The position numbers and the translations under genes are program-made. From contig NW_003314342.1 in NCBI RefSeq assembly GCF_000143415.4, positions 161,299 to 225,298 of the forward strand: a stretch of 64,000 nucleotides of DNA, read 5' to 3'. Below the pieces are notes generated by a model. The model was given only the letters and a program-made list of their open reading frames with translations, had not been told where the DNA came from and ran no database searches. The stretch is from Selaginella moellendorffii (lineage: Eukaryota > Streptophyta > Lycopodiopsida > Selaginellales > Selaginellaceae). This document shows positions 55,431 to 64,000 of the stretch, piece by piece. The first letter of the stretch is position 1. Every line of letters starts with the position of its first letter.

Positions 55431-57330
55431 CTCAAAACTGAAGTCTAATTTCTGATAATAATAAACTATATACTTTTAATGTTTATTTAGTAATTTTGTG
55501 TTTATAAAAAAATTACTGCAGTATGTTTCCTTTGCCTTGTTATATTCTTTTTGGATAAATCAATTATCCAGCTATGATTCTCAAGCTTTACAAGCTCAAC
55601 ATCTCTCCTAAGTTTATTTCTTGGATATTACTTCCATGCAAATGCGCACCACTTATCCCACTTGTCAGTACACAAAAATTTATAAACAGATCTATATTGT
55701 CTAGTAAACTCTATTGTCACTACTTGGGGTTTGCAAAGCTAGGCTGATTCGTTGAAATATGAGAGCTAGTTTTCTGTATGCATAAGCATGGACATTTTTA
55801 CAAAATTGTCACAGCTCAAATTCTGAATAGTAACACGAAAGAGAAAGAACAGTCAAGCTCTCTTGTGACGGTGTATGAGACTTGTTGTCTAATAGGAAGG
55901 TATGAAACTCACTGCAACAAATTGCAGGAAAGTAAAAGAAATGGCAAAAAGCTCAAGTGGAGAAGAAAACTGCCATAAGCCATGGATCTATAGGCTGAAA
56001 TATCAAAATTCAAGTCACAAAAAGATTTCACAGCAGCATACCTTTTGCAAGCTGTGCACTGCTACCATTGCCACGATGCCTAGCCAGTGCCTTGTCATCC
56101 CCCTCCCTTGCATTAGCTAGCACAAAACTAGTGCCAGATCTATCATGTAGTGTGCATGACCTTAAACTGTAATAGCTAAGTGCTACTCTTAAGCCTGAAA
56201 GAACAAATTGGGCTTGCAGCCAGCCTTCTCCCAATTCCACTAGAAATCCTGCCTAGGAACATGACCGTGAGGCATTGTGTGGCACAAGACTATCTAGGTA
56301 TGTTGTGTTTCCACAGCCAACCATGAGCTATGTTGGGATCTCTTCAATCCTCATTACAATCTGAGCTCTCACATGCTCAAACACTCAAGATCACATTTCT
56401 CTCTTAAGGAACACTCCAAGGACACTTTTGAACACTTTTAAACGCTTTTAATGACTGTAAGAAAGAGGTGAGGTCCCATGCTCCCAGCGAAATCTCCTCA
56501 AATTGAATCACAAATCCCAAATTGCAAAGGAATATCCTAATGAATCTCTGCTCTTTGCATTTACCTTTAACATTTTCTAGACATTAATATGTTACTCAAC
56601 TCATAGATTCTGATGGATATAAAGCCAATTTTCCCTTGTGCCACCTTTTACTTCTCCTTGTGTCAACTTCTACTTCTCCTTGGATTTATTCTTCTTCAAT
56701 CCCATCCCTTATTGACTTCACCCTAGCTTTTTTCGGCTGTTCTTTTTTGCTGGATACGTTGATTGTATCTCCTTCTGCATCTTGAGACTCTCTACATACA
56801 TCCTCTTCCTACTATTTTATACACATACCTTGATTATTTAAGATCTTCTAGCTTCAGGGACAAAGTGAATATGATAAACCTCCTTGAGAAGTTCATTTGG
56901 AAGCTTGATCACCACCATGCCACAGCCGTCCACCTGCAGTGTTTGTTGTGGAGCCTGGAAAGGCTTATAGGTGTGAAACACAACCTTCAAGAGTCATATG
57001 AAATTAAGCACCACTATCCAACCATAACACCTCTAGAGTAGGCACCAATGATAAATATTATCAACAACAAGTTGTTTTGAGTAAGTATATGCTGAGTGGC
57101 AGCCTTTTATGCATGGCATTCATGCTCCATATGTCCTGTCTTTCTATAATAATTGCAAAGACGCTTTTTCTTCTTAGAGAAATTATTTTTAGTGTTATAG
57201 AAGAGTTACGAGACCCACAGAAAGTGCCTCCTTTCTTCTACTCCCCATTTGACAATTACGTGGCAAGAAACAATGCTTACTCACGTGCAATCTGAGGAGA
57301 TCCTGAATTGCTAGCTCAGCAATCTTGTGC
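55431..57330. other. intergenic, nothing recognised
   Basis: No gene or structured repeat could be supported. Confidence 0.6.
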
Positions 57331-57337
57331 TCTTCCT

Positions 57338-57800
57338 CTAGAAGATTAGAGTAGAGCTAGGATAAATGAGAGCATGGAGGATGATTATTATAACTCTAGG
57401 GAGACAGGGAAGCAAGAAAGCTTTTGCATAGTCATTTGAGACTACTTTGCCCACTTGCTTGAGCTGTTGCATGATGCCCTTGAGCTTCTTGATGTATGCT
57501 GCCATTGTCTCACTGGGTTGCATGTGTAAGGAGAAACACTTTTGGGTGAGAACCAATTTAGTGTTAGCAGCTTTGGTTGCAAAGACTTGGGAGAAAGAAT
57601 CTCAATTTTCCTTGGTTAATTTTTCCAGATCAAGAAGATGAATTAATTCATCTCCAAAACCTAGTCCAATCACTGAACAGGTTCAAGTGTCAAGAGGTCT
57701 CGCTTCAGTTCCCTTGACCAAGTCCCAGCAATCTTTAGCCATCAAAATTAACTAGACTTGAGCTTCGATATATTGTGAAGTTTTCACTTCTGAACTTCTG
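57338..57800 (-). mobile_element. Ty1/copia gag relic (UBN2-like)
   Basis: On the minus strand 57556-57338 reads CFSLHMQPSETMAAYIKKLK, then GIMQQLKQVGKVVSNDYAKA and LLPCLPR, the usual order of copia gag (UBN2) proteins. Flanking sequence to about 57800 continues in broken frames. Inactive. Confidence 0.6.
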
Positions 57801-59470
57801 GAGCAACTTCTCCCATCCTGCATCCCAGCTGCCAGCCAAAGTGACTGCTAGGGTGGTTTAAGCCATTAGTTTCTAGAGAAAACTGCTAAGGAAAGCGAGG
57901 GAGAGGAGGTGGTGGGAATCTCTAGAAGGGATGCTTACACCCTGTGCATACAGAGCGACAATGAGGGTAGAAGGATTGGGTTCACATTGTGCTCACTTGC
58001 ATTCTTAGCAAAGATTGCAAGAGCCCTAGCACGTTCTTTCTCGTTGCATTGCTATGTTTACCAGTGTTTCACCATCAGGATCAAAACAAACTTAATACCA
58101 TGTAAATGTCTGGATTTTTGTATATGGAGTGCTCTCTCAACTTTATTGCTTTGCTGTAGTTATGTACATAATGGTATGGGTGTGAACTTGGTGCTTGTTT
58201 GCTGATGTGGAGACTTGCTGTCACTCGTCTCCAGCAAGGGAAGGCACATGGCTCAGCTATGGTCTTGTCTGGCTTTATGATGTCAGAAACTCTCACTGAC
58301 CAAGGCTAACATCAGCTTGGAGCAGACCAATTCAAGTGAAAAGCATCACTGACGTAAATTCTTTTTACGTTCAAGCGATGGCCACATCTTGCCTTCCCTT
58401 CAACAAGGTTCATCTTCAACACAACTACATTTAAGGAGTATCTAGAGCAGCAACATACATATAGAGGTTTTTTGATCATTCGGTTCTTACATTTTCCTTT
58501 CCTTTCTAGTCAAACGTTTTGACATCAATTTTTTTTACACCATGCGGATATGTGTGCCTCCTGTCCTGGAAAGTCTCAAACAGAGCTTAAGCAGCCAACA
58601 AAAGGATCCATGCGTTTTTTCACATCAAAACATTTCCAACATTCTGCAGCAATGAAATACCTCTTCTTATTAGTAGATGGAGTAGCATACTGCTCCCCAC
58701 AAAAAGCCAAGGAGAAGAGTGAGCTGGAGCAGCTTCTTCGTGTCTCGAACCAAATTACCTTATGACCAGGAAACTAGCTTTGAGCCACTACTCACCAAAG
58801 CCCTTCTTTCACAACATTGTTGCAGATAGAAATGATTTGAGGTGCAAACACCCCAAGACTGCCTTCCGAGCTTGAGGACGAGCTCCCCTAGTGTGTATAG
58901 GTGCCAAGTGAGGATATATTGGGATATTCCCTGGAGATGGTCTTTTTCAGCTCTCATCTTGGAGAGTCATCATCATGTGCATATCCCACCACCCTCTGTG
59001 ACAATTTATGCCGATGCCTTAAGGAAAATGCTGAGCGCCACAACTTATGAAACCACTTTGTCCTTTGATTTAGTTCGCTCTTCACAATATCTTCTTTCCA
59101 TTGAGGGGAATTATATGAGAGACTTGGCAATGCCCACAATCATTCACTCATGACACCAGATCGTTGAAGTTGATCTCCTCTAAAATCCTTCTTGCATCAT
59201 CTATGTCTGCATTTGCCTCTGTAAAAAGGTGGTCATTTCACCAATTTGAATGGAATTGTTTGGGTTAGTACTTATCCACACTATGTTTTTCTAAACCCTT
59301 CTTCATATTTAGAATACACTAGCAATCCCTGAATCGTTCTTATTCATTATCTTTCATTTCGGCCATGCAACTCAGGAACACACTGTGAGTTATAGCCAAA
59401 AATTTGCAAAAGATCTCCAAAACCACCACACAGAGGAGCTTATAGCTCTCTGGTTATGACATATCAACGC
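57801..59470. other. intergenic, nothing recognised
   Basis: Frames up to about 100 codons but none with recognisable domains or convincing composition. Confidence 0.55.
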
Positions 59471-59474
59471 CATT

Positions 59475-59567
59475 ATCGAGGGCATCAGCCATACCGTTGC
59501 GATTTCTCCCCACATCCACTCCCATGGCCAGCATCATCACAACAAACCATGGCCCCATGTTCTTCAT
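59475..59567 (-). pseudogene. minus-strand peptide-gene fragment (signal peptide only)
   Basis: Minus strand reads MKNMGPWFVVMMLAMGVDVG, a recognisable family signal peptide, then loses the frame where GGIAK and the Cys modules should follow. A promoter-like block with TATA (GAGCTATAAATATG) lies upstream at about 59636-59650. Confidence 0.65.
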
Positions 59568-59619
59568 GACTTGCTGCAAAAACTAAGAGAAACAATCTCT
59601 AGTATACTGGAGAGAGGTG

Positions 59620-59745
59620 GTTTGATCTGTGATGCCCATCATATTTATAGCTCAAGACGCTAGAATGCTCTTGGGAAGGCATCTAGAATATTTGAAAGCT
59701 AGTTGTTCCGTGTTTGTCAATTCCTTCTCTTTTCTATAATGCTGG
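59620..59745 (-). promoter_or_regulatory. minus-strand promoter module, copy 1
   Basis: Minus strand: GACAAACACGGAACAACTAG, CTTTCAAATATTCTAGATGC, CTTGAGCTATAAATATGATG, CACAGATCAAACCACC. The same order appears on the plus strand at 60320-60500 and, more diverged, 62800-62910. Confidence 0.6.
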
Positions 59746-60027
59746 GTGGGGCATGCAACACGAAGAAGGAAGTAAAACTGCCACGCAAGAAAAAATCAGT
59801 GGGCAGGCCTGGAGTCAAAATGAAGTAAACTCTTGAAATGAAGCTGTGAATCCAGATGAGAAATAGAGAGAACAGACATTTTTTGTCAAGGCCTGGACAG
59901 TTTATATATTATTGCTGGATCTCATGCAATGCCATACAGAAAACTATTCTTCTTTCCAGACCCTGGCACTGCAGAATGATGAATTCAGAGGAACGATGCT
60001 GGGGTTGACCCCTTGAAACGGGAGGTT

Positions 60028-60225
60028 TCAGTTGTGCCAGCAGCGATTGTTGCACCAGACCCAACCCCTCTGGCAACGGTGGCAACTGTTGTCATACCAA
60101 TACCACCCCGACTGGCAGCGCTGGGCAGCAGCCTTTGCGATTCCTCCCACGTCCACGCCCATGGCCAGCACTATCACAAACATGGCAAGCGCCAAAAACA
60201 CCACCAAGAAAGCCTTGTTCTCCAT
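60028..60225 (-). CDS. secreted Cys/Trp-rich peptide, 2 modules (E)
   Basis: 65 codons on the minus strand, intact. Signal peptide about 1-34 (FLVVFLALAMFVIVLAMGVD, ending AAA); mature peptide 31 residues from QRC: SGWYWYDNSCHRC then RGWVWCNNRCWHN. Spacing is C-x10-C-x2-C-x10-C with a fifth, extra Cys in the last loop (WVWC). Closest to B2 but with a different signal start (MENKAF), so it is an older branch than the three segments. It lies 8 kb from the main cluster, separated by FPGS, with two decayed relatives beside it. Confidence 0.78.
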   Translation of the reverse strand: MENKAFLVVFLALAMFVIVLAMGVDVGGIAKAAAQRCQSGWYWYDNSCHRCQRGWVWCNNRCWHN

Positions 60226-60319
60226 GATTTGCTGCTCAGACTAAGATCAAGTAGGCTTGTAAATGCTAGAGTGACTTTGGAGATAAGGATTTGAAGGATT
60301 GGAGAAGCATTATAGGAAA

Positions 60320-60500
60320 AAGAAGAATTGGCAAACACGGAACCACTTTTACTGGACTAACTTTCAAATATTCTTCCAGAGATAAGAAATAAGCGAAGCC
60401 GTCCCAAGACAACTGCCCAGCCACCATCTAAATTGTGCTGCCTCGAGCTATAAATACGAGCCCCTCCTGCCTCACAGATCAAACCATTCCTCTTCTAGCT
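60320..60500 (+). promoter_or_regulatory. promoter module on plus strand, copy 2 (no gene behind it)
   Basis: GGCAAACACGGAACCACTTT, AACTTTCAAATATTCTTCCA, CTCGAGCTATAAATACGAGC and CACAGATCAAACCA match the module at 59620-59745 in inverted orientation. No peptide coding sequence follows on the plus strand; instead the E gene diverges on the other side. Confidence 0.55.
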
Positions 60501-60837
60501 TTGCCAAAACTTTACAAGAGTTTGATTCAAAGTTCCATAGAACTTCCATGCTAATATAAACATGAACCTAATACCTTGTCTTCCGTTTCGACCACAGACT
60601 CAGTACGGCCGCTTCCAGTCACCCGCAACATTAATCAAAGTGGTTCGTCTTTTCTCACTGGCAGGCTCTTGACAATCTCTTGGGCATTCTAGAGCAATCT
60701 GCAACAATTAATGGAAGTGATATCAATAATTATCAAGATTTTATTCATTAAAATTGTTTTTCTTATTTAATTTACTTATAATTATTTTCTGTTATTCTAT
60801 TAATTAAATGTTGTACTTGTTGACTCTTTAAATGGAC

Positions 60838-62199
60838 TCATGTGACGCAGCTGACATGAGCACGTAAAGCGCCAGAGTCCCCTGGTTTCATCTCCAAGAG
60901 TTTCTCTGCGGCACGAGCTGCAACATTGATGTTCTTGCCGTTACCACGAACTTTGCAAGCGCTGATGAAGCTCTTCCACGCGAGGAAATGCGGCTGGAAG
61001 GGCATCACCAGCAGCAGACCTTCGGCCTTGGCAACCAGCCCGGCCCGTCCCAGCACATCTGCCATCGCCTGGAAGTGAATCACATTTGGAGAAATACTGT
61101 ACTCCGCCACCATAGATCGAAAGTAGTCGAGTGCCACACGGAGCTTCCCACCGTGATTGCAAGTCAGGAAAATCCCCTGGAAACTTATCTCGTTTCTCGC
61201 CTCGCCCTCCATCGCCATGCTGCCAGCAAACATCGCGCGCTGTGGCATCCGTGCAAACATCTTCCTGGCTTCTTCGAGGTGGCCGTGGTTGGAGTAGGCC
61301 AAGATCATGGCAGTCCACACCACGTCATCGTGATAAGGAGCTCGATGGAAGAGAATGCGAGCTTCTTCGAGCTGGTTTCTCTCGGCCAGTGCGGTGATCA
61401 TTGTCGACCACGATGCAATGTTCCTCTGTGGCATGCCATCAAACAGAGACCTTGCTTCTTTCAGACTGGACGTTGCTGCTAGCATTGCGTTCCACGAGCT
61501 TAAGTCGCGGTGTGGCATTTTACTGAAAAGCTCTTTGGCTTTTTCCATATGCCCAAGCTGGGCATATGCAGTGACAAGAACAGTCCATCCCAACTCGTTG
61601 GTTTCGGGGATTCTCATGAACAAATTTAGCACGTCGTTAAAAAATCTTTTCTGGAATACCCATTATACATAACAGTCCAAGAAACTAAGCATTCCATCAA
61701 AGATCTGGCTTGCTTGATCCATATGCCCCTTATGGGCATATGCTGTAAGTAGCGAGTTCCAGCAAACTACATCCCATTCTAGAACACGATCAAACAATGC
61801 TTGGCACTCCTCCAAGTTTCCACGGTTTTCATGAGCCGTGAGAATAGAGACCCATGCAATAATATCTCTTTGTGGCAAACAGCTCTTTTGCTTCCTCAAG
61901 ATCCGCATTTTGGGCATAAAGCGCCAAGCATCAAGTTCCAGGAGAATCTGTTGGGCTCATGGATGGCTGATAAACACCTGCCATGCTCGATCCCCGCGCT
62001 CGCACCTTCCTTAGAGCTGGATGAGAAGATTTGCGAGGTACCTGTTGGATTGGTGGTGAAGGATGAGCGCGTGGAGCCTGGCGCCATGACGCAAATCTCT
62101 TTTCTGGATGCAAGCTGCTGTGAGGAGTTGCGCGTAGTCGTCGTCGAGCGACAATGCACGCTGCTCTAGATCATCCACGGCCTGTTCTAGAGGCTTCAA
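60838..62199 (-). pseudogene. PPR pseudogene
   Basis: Minus strand PPR protein split across frames. N-terminal part (LLTAACIQKRDLRHGARLHA, YLANLLIQL) is at 62199-62011. A shifted frame carries EPNRFSWNLMLGALCPKCGS (to about 61907), and another QRDIIAWVSILTAHENRGNL (61917-61663). The longest intact piece, 61632-60838, has S-type repeats (GHMEKAKELFSKMPHRDLSS, WNAMLAA) and a terminal region (FLAWKSFISACKVRGNGKNI). At least three frame breaks, no ATG at the expected start, and an early end after LLEMKPGDSGALRAHV. Related in style to the intact gene at 34134 but not a simple copy. Confidence 0.8.
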
Positions 62200-62599
62200 T
62201 TGTTAGCAGCGAAGAGACACGGAAGAACTTTCTATGTATTTCAACTGTATATGGATGGTACATGTACATGGAAACTACTGCCACGTGGGCATAATTACAT
62301 GTCACATCATCTCTACCTCTAACATCAATCGGTACGTCTGCGTGGTAGTGATTCCTCTCATCGATGCTTTTACTGGCGTTTTCCTGGAATACAGTAAACT
62401 CTTTCGACTGACAAAATAGAGCTTTGATTTGTCAATGGCGAATAAGCGTTTCCAAAGGTGGCATTTCATATTGGATTTCTGCTGTAAAAAGGAAATGGTG
62501 GTCACAGTGTGTTCCCTCAACTTGTTCTTCATATTTATCACAGTTTGAATTATACATTCAAAATTGCTAGATAATCCCCGAGAGGAAACTTATGATCCA

Positions 62600-62700
62600 T
62601 ACCAGCGCTATCCTCTAGGTGAGATTCCTCCCACATCCATGCCCATGGCAAGCATTACAAACATGACGAGCACCTAAAACAACAATCTTTTTGCTGCTAG
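62600..62700 (-). pseudogene. minus-strand peptide-gene fragment
   Basis: Minus strand reads VLVMFVMLAMGMDVGGIS followed by PRG and a stop at the position where QRC should begin. The upstream AGCAGCAAAAAGATTG resembles the SSKTR start of subtype A, but no in-frame ATG is left. Confidence 0.65.
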
Positions 62701-62799
62701 TAAGCTTGTTATATACTAGGCTCATAGGGATGGCATCAGTTAGTTCTTATCTCTTTGAGTTCCGTGTTTGGGAATTTCTTTTCTTTTTTTCTATAATGC

Positions 62800-62910
62800 T
62801 GGAAAAAAGAAGAAATTCCCAAACATGAAACTTGACGACAGAGTCCCAACACAACTTTATAGCTGCCTTGAACTATAAATATGAGCCCTTTCTACTGTAC
62901 AAATCAAATT
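62800..62910 (+). promoter_or_regulatory. promoter module on plus strand, copy 3, diverged
   Basis: TTCCCAAACATGAAACTTGA, then CCTTGAACTATAAATATGAG and CAAATCAAATTGTGCCAAGA. Inverted relative to the adjacent fragment at 62600-62700, as copy 2 is to gene E. Confidence 0.5.
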
Positions 62911-62984
62911 GTGCCAAGAGTGTGAGGAAAAGGGTACATACTTTGTTTAATTGACGATAGTTAATGTAGAAATAAATACTCCTA

Positions 62985-63640
62985 TCAAGCTTCATCACAT
63001 GAGGTTCATATGCCTAAAGATTGCATGACTTTTGAATAACTCCATTTTCCAACATCTCCTTGACGTTTGCATATAAAATCTTGATCTTTTTGGGTAATTG
63101 ACAACGAATAAAAACCTTAATTGAACAAGCATCCCCAGTTAGAATAAGATGATATGTTATAATCTTGGCTCTATATGAGAAGTCAAATTCAAAGAAATTT
63201 GCATACTTCTCCATGAGTCGGTCAACCATTGCAATATAAAAACCGTCGGAGGGATTAGAAAAAGAAAGAGAGAAACATAACAGAAACTTAGGAGAAAGTA
63301 ATGGGGAGACAAAAGTGATGGAAGTAGAGGTAGAAGCAAAAGGACAAAGATGTATAAAAGTGAAAGGAATGGAAAAAATATCAAGAAGTATGAGACAAAA
63401 GGGAGAAACTTCAAATCATATTTGGCATGATTGTGCCACAACCAATTCATACTAATGATGAAGTCAAAAGCTTGATTTAACACCACTTGCAATGACTATA
63501 ACTCAAACTCGAAATTGCTTACATGCACAACTAAATCCGCTTCATCCCACACACATACATGTGTATGACCATTGCCATAAAGAATGAAAAATGGTTTTAC
63601 CACATGACATAATGTAGATGGCAACGTGTGGCAACAAGTC
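62985..63640 (-). mobile_element. Ty3/gypsy relic (protease-RT boundary)
   Basis: Minus strand: MNWLWHNHAKYDLKFLPFVS (63430-63371), a low-complexity Phe/Leu/Ser-rich spacer, then RLMEKYANFFEFDF and the RT start KKIKILYANVKEMLENGVIQ (63099-63040). Same order and wording as the plus-strand relic at 17960-18600, so both belong to one family. Confidence 0.75.
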
Positions 63641-63914
63641 AAGTAATAGAAGATAAACTTGAATCTATATTAACCAACACAAAAAGAATAATAAAAGACC
63701 TCTTGTTATAAAAACGAGTTTGGAAAATAAACATTGAATTAATTGGTGTTAAATGAACCCCTTAATGATACTCCTAAAAGAAAAATGGAAGGGTTATTGA
63801 TTTATTTGTGCAATGTCCCTTTTGTTACTCACATGACTTTTGTTTTTCAAATGCATTTCAGTGTCTAGACCTTTCACTACAGCAGTATCAACAAAACATT
63901 GTTGATGCTAATGT

Positions 63915-64000
63915 TGCAAATGTGACTTTAGGTGTCGAAAGTTACATGTTGGTTAGTCCTTTCAAATATTCTTTCCTTACTGCCATGACAATAGGAGGTC
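63915..64000 (+). repeat. repeat matching 21144-21235
   Basis: AATGTGACTTTAGGTGTCGA, then CTTTCCTTACTGCCATGACA and ATAGGAGGTC, parallel to AATGTGACTTTGGGTATCGA and CTTACTGCCATGACGGCAGG in the earlier copy. Continues beyond the window. Confidence 0.6.

Overview
The window is nuclear DNA from a land plant. I favour a Selaginella-type lycophyte because nearly all introns are only about 50-90 bp, exons are GC-rich, PPR genes are built from short 31-residue repeats, and a gene-dense island sits between AT-rich decayed retrotransposons. The species is an inference; no sequence search was possible.

Layout. 1-8970 holds a decayed Ty1/copia pol region, a Ty3/gypsy integrase relic on the other strand and AT-rich sequence with simple and tandem repeats. 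8977-16329 is a complete, recent LTR retrotransposon (minus orientation, 5-bp target duplication, 1.66-kb LTRs, tRNA-Met-type primer site) with no recognisable gag-pol. 16330-22150 holds more gypsy and LTR relics. 23949-38044 is a compact gene island: fluoride exporter FEX (+), class I formin (-), BRN1/CELF-type RNA-binding protein (-), a plastid AtpI/CGL160-like membrane protein (+), a PPR protein (+) and a family-4 glycosyltransferase (-). 52400-54896 is a 16-exon folylpolyglutamate synthase. A PPR pseudogene lies at 60.8-62.2 kb, and another gypsy relic ends the window.

The most notable content is between 38 and 63 kb: a multigene family of small secreted peptides that I cannot assign to any named family. 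Each has a signal peptide ending in AxA, a mature chain starting Gln-(Arg/Ser)-Cys, and n copies of a strict 14-residue module, Cys-x10-Cys-x2, that is usually filled with GWYWY. Copies with 2, 3 and 6 modules exist. I count about 14 loci, of which five look fully intact (38382, 45499, 48182, 50607, 51630 on +) plus one on the minus strand (60028). The rest are decaying. They lie in three successive copies of a 4-6 kb segment that also carries the glycosyltransferase. The glycosyltransferase is intact in the first segment and reduced to fragments in the other two, while the head-to-head peptide gene and its promoter persist. Peptide genes share conserved promoter blocks with a TATA box and, in several copies, a short palindrome just downstream.

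Spliced models were built by eye from GT-AG (and two GC-AG) junctions that keep the reading frame and family motifs. Exon boundaries are hypotheses consistent with frame, not transcript-supported facts.
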